Below, piece by piece: positions 58,201 through 64,000 of a DNA stretch of 64,000 bases. Source of the DNA: Limimonas halophila (lineage in GTDB: Bacteria > Pseudomonadota > Alphaproteobacteria > Kiloniellales > Rhodovibrionaceae); the NCBI RefSeq assembly GCF_900100655.1, contig NZ_FNCE01000003.1, forward strand, positions 214,501 through 278,500. The letters are read 5' to 3'. Numbering within the stretch: position 1 is the stretch's first letter; each line of letters starts with the position of its first letter. The translations under genes were made by a program, and so were the position numbers. The notes beneath the pieces were generated by a model that made no database searches, was not told the DNA's origin, and was given only the letters and a program-made list of their open reading frames with translations.

Positions 58201-58448
58201 TCGTGCGGGCCGCCGTCGCGCTGACGATGGCGGGCGACCAGACCGGTTTGAAGCAGCTGCGCGGACGCTATGGCCGGGCCATTACTGGAACCCAGCAGGC
58301 CGAAACCTTCAAGCTGCTTACGGACAGCGACGCCACGGGCCTTGATGCCATCACGGAACAGCTCGACGGCGTGGACAACGCCGTCACCTTCCTCGACGCC
58401 TACCGCAAGCGGGTCCGCGAGCAAGCAGAGGGCGGCGGCAGCGCCTGA
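55197..58448 (+). CDS. Large periplasmic AMIN-like and TPR protein of the motor operon
   Basis: A 1083-residue exported protein. A signal peptide (IAAPLAAALALLASGARAAE) is followed by AMIN-like beta domains (about 28-220; VNVSGTDEGAFGRLVFEWSE), a Pro/Asp-rich linker and a third beta region (about 290-490). The last 580 residues are helical TPR-like repeats (LRLWSAESRLALGQTEAATA, LHRLADLYLQNKQYARALRS). ATG 55197 overlaps the motB stop with GGGAGGG upstream. Being coupled to motB, it may be a stator or basal-body scaffold in the periplasm, comparable in idea to MotC or PflA, but no homology to those was established. Confidence 0.8.
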   Translation: MTRAGWIRIAAPLAAALALLASGARAAEIVNVSGTDEGAFGRLVFEWSEPVSFRAFTQNRQLKMEFGRRATFQTDDAYPALTPYIGAAAPGPHGYRVSFPLKGDYAMEGRRDGKKVIITLRKPGAPPPGSDTVTLDLARRENADRLIFDWPKRVPYAVGAQPDQGRATIQFTRKAPIDTGPFEKADPRYVEAVEVGENGTGSVVKLTTKPGVHLEHRAETSDVVVDVFAPGVKEDPPPPEAVADDTDEGDDTATQTASAAPPRPVIKPDTPESFDRDVDQGQEKQQQFQRFSPNQIARGLIPQPGDIPPRIGAARVRADWARGPAALYRRDGSVWFVVPGRAPPTFPQRLVRDATAVTEAELVRNNGGVAVLRMGLKPQVRARARRPNEAWRIRLAPEPVGPSQPLDIQHADGQLKIPVRNPGDVVTLDDPGAGGRIHVVPTRGPGQGVPVTQAFPTVTVLRTALGVVVVPKADGIEVATTKRAVLIGPGGEGGDLHLSDTAHDASNASPLPEPGGEKLLQLAQWRRPGRSYPDAQQDLESALASAPPAEKHLARLDLARFYFAHGFGVESLGALDIYTEDAGERGRDPQVRLMRGGSHVLADNWRKAGRTLAHPALDSAAEALPWRAAYANATGAHRMAAEAFHMADPLIDAYPKDVRLQLRLWSAESRLALGQTEAATAELDAARSLDPKPAEKAEIKYLKGRKQLVNGQVNEAEKTWRSVAEGPYARSRGRARFVMVERDLAAGRIDVPEAIDRLEKLRFAWRGDTFEAILLHRLADLYLQNKQYARALRSLQDVANHLSGLQRAELAAKRMRDIFQRLFLGGEADKLNPLDALTIYEQFRELTPAGERGNRMLSDLVDRLVNVDLLDSAAKLLGGQVDHRLSGTRKAMAGARLASVRLLNRQPGRALDALERSSVSELSPELKRRRRHLRVRALSQQGKRERALSLLSGDDSTDGLRLKADIWSDNGEWSKAATALLRLVPEPPAAGESLDAAGAQKVVRAAVALTMAGDQTGLKQLRGRYGRAITGTQQAETFKLLTDSDATGLDAITEQLDGVDNAVTFLDAYRKRVREQAEGGGSA

Positions 58449-58571
58449 CCGCGCGGCGTGCCGGTGAGCGTGCCGTATCCCTCAACACGGTGGCTGGCCG
58501 GGCATCCAGACTCGTTCGGCGCGACATACACGACGCCCGGACCTGTCAGCGCATACGCCGGCTGTGCCCAG

Positions 58572-59327
58572 CTATCCGCCGATGCCGTAGGAGCGCACGA
58601 GGCTGCCCGCGACGAGGTACCAGCCGTCCACGAGCACGAAAAAGATCAGCTTGAACGGCAGGGAGATGATGACGGGCGGCAGCATCAGCATGCCCATCGA
58701 CATGAGGACGGAGGCGACCACCATGTCGATGATGAGGAAAGGCAGGTAGAGCAGGAAGCCGATCTCGAAGGCGCGGCGCAGCTCACTGATCATGAACGCG
58801 GGGACGAGAGCGCGCAGCGGCGTGTCCTCGGCGTTCTCGACGTTCTCCACATTCGCCATGTCGAGGAAGAGGGTCAGGTCCTGCTCGCGCACGTGGTCCA
58901 GCATGAAGGAGCGGACCGGCCCCGATGCCTCCTCCAGCGCCGTCGTCGTGGTCATCCGGTCGTTGATGAGCGGCTGCAGCGCCTGATCGTACACGGCCTG
59001 CATCGTCGGCATCATGATGTAGGCCGTTAGGAAGAGCGCCAGGCTGATGAGCACCGAGTTCGGCGGCGTCTGCTGGATGCCCAGCGCGTTGCGCAGGAAC
59101 GATAGGACCACGACGATGCGCGTGAACGACGTCACCATCACCAGAATCGACGGCGCCAGCGACAGGATGGTGACGAGCACGACGATCTGGATCAGACGCT
59201 GGGTGGTCTCGCCGTCCGCACCCTGACCCAGATCGAGGCTCAGTTCCTGTGCCGCCGCCGGTCCGGCCAGGGCCGTCAGCCCCGCGAGCGCGAACCCCGC
59301 GAGCAGGATCGCCCAGCGCAGCTTCAT
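58572..59327 (-). CDS. fliP: Flagellar export gate protein FliP
   Basis: A 251-residue core component of the type III export gate with a cleavable signal (LLAGFALAGLTALAGPAAA). Hallmarks are PSILVMVTSFTRIVVVLSFL, RNALGIQQTPPN and IGFLLYLPFLIIDMVVASVL. Length is normal. The ATG overlaps the fliO stop. It converges with the AMIN-TPR gene across a 123-base gap that shows no clear terminator. Confidence 0.96.
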   Translation of the reverse strand: MKLRWAILLAGFALAGLTALAGPAAAQELSLDLGQGADGETTQRLIQIVVLVTILSLAPSILVMVTSFTRIVVVLSFLRNALGIQQTPPNSVLISLALFLTAYIMMPTMQAVYDQALQPLINDRMTTTTALEEASGPVRSFMLDHVREQDLTLFLDMANVENVENAEDTPLRALVPAFMISELRRAFEIGFLLYLPFLIIDMVVASVLMSMGMLMLPPVIISLPFKLIFFVLVDGWYLVAGSLVRSYGIGG

Positions 59328-59635
59328 TCGCCGGCGTCCTCGTTCATGGCTTCCTGAAAACTGCTCGCGGCCGGCCCGATTCCCCGTTCCACCACGCGGG
59401 TGTCCTGGGAGCCGAGGAGCACGAGGTGTTCGACGTCGTCGCGCCGCAGGAGCACGGCCTTGGTGCGGCTGTCAATGGGAAGGACTTCGCTGACCGTCAA
59501 GCGCCGCTTGCGGCCCAGGCGGGTGGGCTTGGCCCCGCCCACGCCGAACCACTGCGCCAGCTTTCCGGCGAGCAGGATCAGCCCGATGACCAGCACCAGC
59601 GCCAGGACGAACCACGTGTAATCCACGTAGTTCAT
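59324..59635 (-). CDS. fliO: Flagellar export assembly protein FliO
   Basis: A 103-residue FliO: one membrane helix (FVLALVLVIGLILLAGKLAQ) and the small cytoplasmic domain (RRLTVSEVLPIDSRTKAVLL, DDVEHLVLLG). It helps FliP fold into the export gate. It overlaps both neighbours by four bases. Confidence 0.88.
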   Translation of the reverse strand: MNYVDYTWFVLALVLVIGLILLAGKLAQWFGVGGAKPTRLGRKRRLTVSEVLPIDSRTKAVLLRRDDVEHLVLLGSQDTRVVERGIGPAASSFQEAMNEDAGE

Positions 59636-59958
59636 GGCTCGCCCCGCTCGGTTGCTGCGCCGCGCGCGTAGGCACGGGCGGCTTCGGTGTGATGGCCGTC
59701 GCGCGTTCCCGCCTGTCCGTGCAGGGCGCCGGCGAGCCGGTCGAGCCCCGCCAGCAGCGCCTCGGCCCGCGGGCGCAGCACGTCGCGCTGCTCGGCGGGC
59801 AGCGCGGCCACGGCGGAACAGGCGCGCTCCGTCAGCGCGTCGAGGCCCGCGAGATCCACGGCCTCCGCCGCCGCGAGCCGGGCCTCGGCGTCCGCGATGC
59901 GGTCCGCCAGGGCGCTCAGGTGCGCCTCGGCATCCGTGGTCGGGGCGTCGTCGCTCAT
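59632..59958 (-). CDS. Small helical protein upstream of fliO
   Basis: A 108-residue, mostly helical, Ala-rich protein. No named family recognised. It resembles the product at 10335-10670: both have 'AEAVDL..LDAL', then LRPRAEALL/LRPRIARVL, then a Leu-spaced helix. ATG overlaps the stop of the gene before it, and its stop overlaps the fliO ATG. Operon place suggests a flagellar export or chaperone role. Confidence 0.75.
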   Translation of the reverse strand: MSDDAPTTDAEAHLSALADRIADAEARLAAAEAVDLAGLDALTERACSAVAALPAEQRDVLRPRAEALLAGLDRLAGALHGQAGTRDGHHTEAARAYARGAATERGEP

Positions 59959-60221
59959 GGCGTCTCGCCTTTGCCGTCGTCGGACGGCGGCTTGGCCGCC
60001 GGGGCTTTTTCGCCGGCGGCGTCGGCCGCGCACAGCCGGTCGATCATGCAGGCGATCGTGACGAGGGCGACGGGCGGCGGCATGCCTTGTCCGCGCAACG
60101 ACGGCACGTTCAGCCGCGCCGGATCGCCGCGCGCCCCGGCCGCGCGCAGGGCGTCCATCTGCCGGGCGACCGCCCGGGCCGGCGGCGTTTTGCTGCTGCC
60201 GCTGGCTTCGCTCACACCCAT
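59955..60221 (-). CDS. Small protein heading the fliO-fliP operon
   Basis: An 88-residue protein with no recognised family. It is Ala/Pro/Arg-rich with a central hydrophobic stretch (GMPPPVALVTIACMIDRL) and a charged tail ending DDGKGETP. The ATG at 60221 is reached after a CtrA-box-like site 48 bases upstream; no strong ribosome site (GGGGC). It overlaps the next gene by four bases. It may be a short accessory protein of the flagellar export operon. Confidence 0.6.
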   Translation of the reverse strand: MGVSEASGSSKTPPARAVARQMDALRAAGARGDPARLNVPSLRGQGMPPPVALVTIACMIDRLCAADAAGEKAPAAKPPSDDGKGETP

Positions 60222-60268
60222 GCCCCGGATCGCGTGCGTGTCTGCGCGGGCAGGGTGGTGAATCAGGC

Positions 60269-60283
60269 TTAAGAAACAGTTAG
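60269..60283. promoter_or_regulatory. CtrA-box-like site upstream of the fliO-fliP operon
   Basis: TTAA-GAAACAG-TTAG fits TTAA-N7-TTAA with one mismatch and exact spacing. It lies 48 bases before the first gene of the minus-strand operon, a usual distance for a CtrA-activated promoter. Confidence 0.55.
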
Positions 60284-60327
60284 GGGAGTTGCCCTGGGGC
60301 GGTCCGGGACGGCCAACGGGCGCTGGC

Positions 60328-60870
60328 TTACGCCCCGGCGCGCCCGGCCAGTGGGCCGAGCCGGCGATCGCGGTCGGACAAGTGGGCCACCGGCAATGGC
60401 CAGGGGATGGCGAGCGTTGGGTCGTCGTACCGGATGCCGGCTTCGGCGTCGGGTGCGTGCGGGGCCGACATCCAGTAGTTGACCTCGGTGTCGTCAGCCA
60501 GGGTCTGGAACCCGTGGGCGCAGCCCGCCGGAACGTACAGCAGGGTGTGTACGCCGGCACGCAGGGTTTCCGCGTGCCATTGGCCGTAGGCGGGTGAGTC
60601 CGGCCGGACGTCGACGATCACGTCGAAGATCGCGCCGCGCACGCAGCGCACCAGCTTGGTCTCCTGCGCGGGCGGCTTCTGGTAGTGCAGCCCGCGTATG
60701 ATCCCCCGCGTCTCCGTCACGGACAGGCTGCACTGGGTGAGTTGCCCGGACAGGCCGTGTTCCGCGAAGGTCCGGGCGCACCAGATGCGGGCGAACACCC
60801 CGCGCTCGTCCCGCTTCGGGTCCAGCTCGATGCGGTAAGCGCCTGGGATCGCGGTTTCGTGGAGCTTCAT
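60328..60870 (-). CDS. rfbC: dTDP-4-dehydrorhamnose 3,5-epimerase-type enzyme
   Basis: A 180-residue cupin-fold sugar epimerase of the RmlC family. Hallmarks are FARIWCARTFAEHGL, GIIRGLHYQKPP (catalytic His), FDVIVDVRPDSP and YVPAGCAHGFQTL. It acts on dTDP-4-keto sugars for surface polysaccharide. ATG 60870 overlaps the DUF4910 stop (ATGA). No other rml genes are in the window, so it may serve a different deoxysugar than rhamnose. Confidence 0.88.
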   Translation of the reverse strand: MKLHETAIPGAYRIELDPKRDERGVFARIWCARTFAEHGLSGQLTQCSLSVTETRGIIRGLHYQKPPAQETKLVRCVRGAIFDVIVDVRPDSPAYGQWHAETLRAGVHTLLYVPAGCAHGFQTLADDTEVNYWMSAPHAPDAEAGIRYDDPTLAIPWPLPVAHLSDRDRRLGPLAGRAGA

Positions 60871-62213
60871 GGGGGCATCCCCCGGTCGGGGGCTGCGCCA
60901 TCTGGCGGTGCGCCCACCGCTTCGCGCAGAAGCCCGACCTCGACCAGCCGGGACGCCGCCTGTTCGACAAGGCTGTACGCGAGGCCTGCCCGCTCGGCGA
61001 TGTGAAGCAGGTTGTGCGCGCCATCCGCCAGATTCAGCACCCACAGATGCGGCAACTCCGCCGTCCGCCCGGCGCTGTGACCGGCAACGCTGCGGTAGAG
61101 GCCGCGTCGACCCAACTCGGGTTCGCCTTTGGGGCAGGTGTTCAGGTACGTGCGGTTCGTCTCGACCAGGTTCACGACCTCCATGATGAAGTCGTAGCTG
61201 TCCTCGAGCGCCTCGGGCGTCAGCAGGTTCAGGTCGTCGGCGGAGGTATGGTACTCGGGATAGCCCTCGTGCGGCGTCCGCGTCAGCAAACCCACCGGCA
61301 ACTGGAAGCCCGGTGAATTGTACTGCCGCTCATCGTAGCCGTACGGGCTGAACGGTCGTACGGTGCCGGGCCGGTCGCCGTAGCCGAACAGGTGCCGCAT
61401 GGCCCGGTCGATGTCCGTGCCGCCGTTGCGCGTCACCTTGTAGGTGAGCCCGCCCGGATCGCCGAGATTGCTCAGCACCAGCCCGTGGTCGATGCGCGCG
61501 GTCCGGTGTTCGTTGCGCGCCAGCCAGGTGATCGCGCCGATCGTGCTCGGGACGAAGACGAAGCGGTAGGTGTAGCGCAGGTCACGGTTCATCAGCGTGC
61601 GCGCGAGCTCGGCGGCGACGGCGATGCCGGAGAGGTTGTCGTTCGCCAAGGCCGGGTGACAGACGTGGCAGGAGAACAGGACTTCGCGCTCGCTCGCCCC
61701 GGGAATGCAGCACTCCCCGTAGGTCAGGGACCCGTCCGTGAACGCCGAATCGATCCGCACCTCGTACATGCCCTCCGGCATGGCTTCGAAGTCGCGGTGG
61801 CGCATGCAGAACCCCCATCCCGCCTGGTAATGCGCGTAGCGGTAGGGGATGACGTCGGGCTGATCCGGCCGCGTGTGGATGTTCGGGCGCAGGTCGTTCA
61901 GGGACATGCGCGCGTGGACGGGCACGCTGGAGTTGACGACGTGCAGCGGGCTTTCGCGGTAATCGACGATGCGCCGCCCGTCTGTGTCCTTGATGTAGGC
62001 GTCACGGATCGCCCATTCGCGGGGAACGGTCCAGTCGAAGACCCGGGTTCCGCTCGGCACCTCGTGGATGGTGAGCGGCACGATCTCGCGCAAATCGCGC
62101 AGGGTCTGGCGCACGCCCTCGCCGGTGATGCTGCGGTGATAGGGAACCAACGCCGCGATGCGGTCGTGAAGTTGCTGCCCGCGCGAGGGCTGGGCGGCCG
62201 ATTGCGAAAGCAT
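60867..62213 (-). CDS. DUF4910 aminopeptidase-like protein
   Basis: A 448-residue protein of the DUF4910 family: an M28-like metal-dependent peptidase fold (SCHVCHPALANDNLSGIAVA) with the family's opening HDRIAALVPYHRSITGEGVR and a C-terminal winged-helix-like region. Members occur in polysaccharide clusters and may deacylate or hydrolyse modified sugars. ATG 62213 follows GGGGGG; GTG 62219 is an alternative. Coupled to rfbC downstream and the glycosyltransferase upstream. Confidence 0.82.
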   Translation of the reverse strand: MLSQSAAQPSRGQQLHDRIAALVPYHRSITGEGVRQTLRDLREIVPLTIHEVPSGTRVFDWTVPREWAIRDAYIKDTDGRRIVDYRESPLHVVNSSVPVHARMSLNDLRPNIHTRPDQPDVIPYRYAHYQAGWGFCMRHRDFEAMPEGMYEVRIDSAFTDGSLTYGECCIPGASEREVLFSCHVCHPALANDNLSGIAVAAELARTLMNRDLRYTYRFVFVPSTIGAITWLARNEHRTARIDHGLVLSNLGDPGGLTYKVTRNGGTDIDRAMRHLFGYGDRPGTVRPFSPYGYDERQYNSPGFQLPVGLLTRTPHEGYPEYHTSADDLNLLTPEALEDSYDFIMEVVNLVETNRTYLNTCPKGEPELGRRGLYRSVAGHSAGRTAELPHLWVLNLADGAHNLLHIAERAGLAYSLVEQAASRLVEVGLLREAVGAPPDGAAPDRGMPP

Positions 62214-62215
62214 GG

Positions 62216-63415
62216 TCACCCCCCGAAGTCCTGGCCCATCCACTCTTCGCGGGCTGCCGGCGTTGCCGTCGCCGTGGTTTCGCCGTTCACCGCCGCCCCC
62301 CGGTTCGCCACCTCGCTCAACGTCCGCGCGCGCTCGCGCATCGCGGGTGTTGGCGGCAGGCCCGCGGTTTCGAGAATGGTTTGCCAACGATGCATCCAGT
62401 CGTGACGGCGGGCGGTTCCGGCGAGATTGTCCTGGCGAATGCGGCGCAAACGCGCCGGCTGCGCGTTCAGCTCCGCCAGCACCTCGGCGATCCCGGGACA
62501 ATCGAAGGGGATTTCGATCACCGCATCCGGCCAGTCGAAAAGCTGGTCGAAGATGGCCGTTTTCGGTGGCTGGCCAAGCAGCACCGCGCCGCCCGCCATG
62601 CCTTCGAAGAAGCGCTGGCCGATTTCGGGCTGGGCGTCGGTTTCGTGTGTTTGGTCGATCTTGGCGACATTGGCGATGAAGTACTGGCTGTGCTTGACGA
62701 GGTTGGCCAGCAGCAGGCGGTGATCCCGCGGATTGCGCGCGTACATTGGGCCGCGCACGCTGTCGAAATGGTAGAACAGCCCATTATCGATCGTTTGCTT
62801 GATCAGGGCGCGATGCGTGATGGGCGATCGCCGGCCGATCGAGCACACGTCGATCGCGCGGTTCTGGGCCTGGGCCGTGGGCATGAACCGCAGCACGTCG
62901 ACGGCCGGCGGCAGATAGAGCACCTCGCGGCCGATGGCCTCCGCGAGCGGTTCGATGCTGTGGTAGCAGCAGCAGAAGACCAGATCGAAGGCCTTGAGTT
63001 GACTGAGCTTGTGTCGGAACCGCGGGATGTCGCGGGCCCACAGTTCCTCGATGACGCACACCGCCAGGTGAGTCCGCCGCCGCCATCCGCTCAGCAAATC
63101 GAAACGCACCAGATCCGGCACGAACTGGAAAAGGAAAAAACCGATATCGTAGGAGCGATTGTCCAACCGTGTGGTCGTTCCGCGTGGCATGATGCTGTAC
63201 AGCGAGGTCCGGTCGGAAATCTTGTTGCGCGCCTTGCGCATGAACGTGGAATGGCCATCCGACGCCGGCGCGAGCAGATCGGCCGATTCCATCTCACAGA
63301 CGACGTCCTCGAACTCGAAGTTGCCCGTTCGCGAGAGTTGGTCCGTGGCGCCGCGCGGTGACGCCACGAAGGTATGACGCGGCCGCCGTGTCGAATGATC
63401 GTATTCACGTCCCAT
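62216..63415 (-). CDS. Glycosyltransferase (GT-B type)
   Basis: A 399-residue protein with a GT-B-like C-terminal half: a nucleotide-sugar site region RFFEGMAGGAVLLGQPPKTA and a typical final helix. The N-terminal half includes LVFCCCYHSIEPLAEAIG. It likely adds a sugar to a surface glycan or a flagellar protein. ATG 63415 is preferred (AAGGA eight bases upstream); ATG 63424 is possible. First gene of the glycosyltransferase-DUF4910-rfbC operon. Confidence 0.75.
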   Translation of the reverse strand: MGREYDHSTRRPRHTFVASPRGATDQLSRTGNFEFEDVVCEMESADLLAPASDGHSTFMRKARNKISDRTSLYSIMPRGTTTRLDNRSYDIGFFLFQFVPDLVRFDLLSGWRRRTHLAVCVIEELWARDIPRFRHKLSQLKAFDLVFCCCYHSIEPLAEAIGREVLYLPPAVDVLRFMPTAQAQNRAIDVCSIGRRSPITHRALIKQTIDNGLFYHFDSVRGPMYARNPRDHRLLLANLVKHSQYFIANVAKIDQTHETDAQPEIGQRFFEGMAGGAVLLGQPPKTAIFDQLFDWPDAVIEIPFDCPGIAEVLAELNAQPARLRRIRQDNLAGTARRHDWMHRWQTILETAGLPPTPAMRERARTLSEVANRGAAVNGETTATATPAAREEWMGQDFGG

Positions 63416-63424
63416 CCTGTTCAT

Positions 63425-63650
63425 CCTTGGCGTCTTGCGGACGAGTCAAAATTGTTGAATACCAGAATAATGGTTTTCTTAACTCTTCAAAGACGAATAA
63501 AGATTTAAAACAGAAGGGGTGGAATTTGATGTTGCCGTGCGGCCAGATGACGTATGCGGGCAGCCTGTGTTGCCGCGCTGTCGCGTTGCAGGAGCGAACC
63601 TGCGGCACTAGCTTTGCCGGTGGATGAGGCTGTGCTGTGGAAGGTGAAGC
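63425..63650. promoter_or_regulatory. A/T-rich divergent promoter region
   Basis: The 226-base gap between the glycosyltransferase and the plus-strand small gene is A/T-rich between about 63450 and 63530, unlike the GC-rich surroundings. It likely contains both promoters. No box could be assigned with confidence. Confidence 0.45.
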
Positions 63651-63839
63651 ATGACGCGTGACGGGAACGCAGGGTTTTCCGTCGATGCCGCCCACGCGGC
63701 CGACCGCGAAAAACGGATCAGCTACGCGCCGCGGCCGCCGCACGACGTGCCGGACTTCGCCGCGTTGCGCACGCGGGCGCTGGCGGCGACGCAACAGGCG
63801 CGGACGACCCTGGACGATGTCGAGGCCAGCCATGGCTGA
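63651..63839 (+). CDS. Small protein upstream of a Doc-like partial gene
   Basis: A 62-residue polar protein (starts MTRDGNAGFSVDAAHAADRE, ends LDDVEASHG). ATG 63651 has GAAGGTGA upstream. No family recognised. The next gene starts 8 bases inside its 3' end, so the two are coupled. If the downstream gene is a Doc-like toxin, this could be its antitoxin, but the sequence does not show an antitoxin fold. Confidence 0.5.
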   Translation: MTRDGNAGFSVDAAHAADREKRISYAPRPPHDVPDFAALRTRALAATQQARTTLDDVEASHG

Positions 63840-64000
63840 ACCGCGGTGGGTGCCGGCCGAGGAGATCGCACGCCTGAACGAGGCGGAGGTCGCGGAGTCC
63901 GGCGGGACCGCGCTGGCCGACCTGGAGGCGGTGCGGCGCGCGCTGGGCGATGTGCAGCGCCGCTGCACCATCGACGGCGAGCGCGACGCCGTGCGGCTGG
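63832..64000 (+). CDS. Partial gene, weakly Doc/Fic-like N-terminus (cut by window end)
   Basis: Only 56 residues are visible from ATG 63832 to the window end. The N-terminus (WVPAEEIARLNEAEVAESGG, then LADLEAVRRALGDVQRR) loosely resembles the start of death-on-curing (Doc) toxins, where a tryptophan is followed by a helix and a Gly-Gly turn. The catalytic HPFxDGNGR motif lies outside the window, so the call is weak. Confidence 0.35.
   Translation, partial: MAEPRWVPAEEIARLNEAEVAESGGTALADLEAVRRALGDVQRRCTIDGERDAVRL

Noticed and set aside
1-64000. tRNA, rRNA, CRISPR, insertion sequence or prophage
   Set aside because: No cloverleaf-type or rRNA-like stretch, no regularly spaced repeats, and no transposase, integrase or phage structural proteins were seen.

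Overview
The window is a high-GC chromosomal segment of an alphaproteobacterium, most likely a Rhodospirillales-type and probably halophilic lineage. The pointers are a FliX/FlgI divergent pair, a DUF6468 gene and MotE between fliM and cheY, CtrA-like boxes, sigma-54 flagellar promoters, strongly acidic proteins, and genes that turn carnitine into the osmolyte glycine betaine. No rRNA, tRNA, CRISPR array, transposase or phage gene was seen. Organism placement is inference; no database was searched.

Layout. (1) 1-6128, minus strand: end of a flagellar filament locus (fliD cut by the window edge, flaG, a low-GC 2-oxoglutarate oxygenase gene, lysine-free flagellin fliC, an Stf0 sulfotransferase), with sigma-54 promoters before flaG and fliC and copies of a dispersed hairpin repeat. 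(2) 6357-10670, plus: TPR-sulfotransferase, regulatory-domain methyltransferase and a small helical protein, behind a sigma-54-like site, so probably surface or flagellin modification. (3) 10689-19718: GlxA/AraC regulator divergent from a carnitine/gamma-butyrobetaine catabolic cluster ending in a betaine-type binding protein. (4) 19847-26480: EamA transporter, DUF2237, then a little-described cluster built round a Ca-type P-type ATPase, two HMA_2-like proteins and DUF5132. (5) 26518-38467: amine oxidase, CysJI sulfite reductase, PAQR-like protein, HTH-cold-shock fusion, transglutaminase, cNMP-EAL protein, a 45-residue protein, site-2 protease and rhomboid. (6) 38551-60221: the main flagellar/chemotaxis region: flgI-flgJ-flgN-like-flgK-flgL-fliW (minus), fliX-dksA (plus), flgF-flgG-flgA-flgH (minus), fliL-fliM-DUF6468-motE-cheY-cheZ-two motB-like genes-AMIN/TPR protein (plus), and two small genes-fliO-fliP (minus). 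(7) 60328-64000: rfbC, DUF4910 peptidase-like gene, glycosyltransferase (surface sugar), then a small gene pair cut by the window end.

How it fits together. CtrA-like boxes sit before fliX/flgI, cheY and the fliO/fliP operon, and sigma-54-like sites before flgI, flgF, flaG, fliC and the sulfotransferase operon. This is the Caulobacter-style hierarchy in which CtrA turns on early genes and sigma-54 the later hook, filament and, here apparently, modification genes. The best candidates for undescribed biology are the sigma-54-linked sulfotransferase/methyltransferase/oxygenase genes around a lysine-free flagellin, the HMA_2/DUF5132/P-type ATPase cluster, and the motor operon with paired MotB-like proteins and a 1083-residue AMIN-TPR protein.
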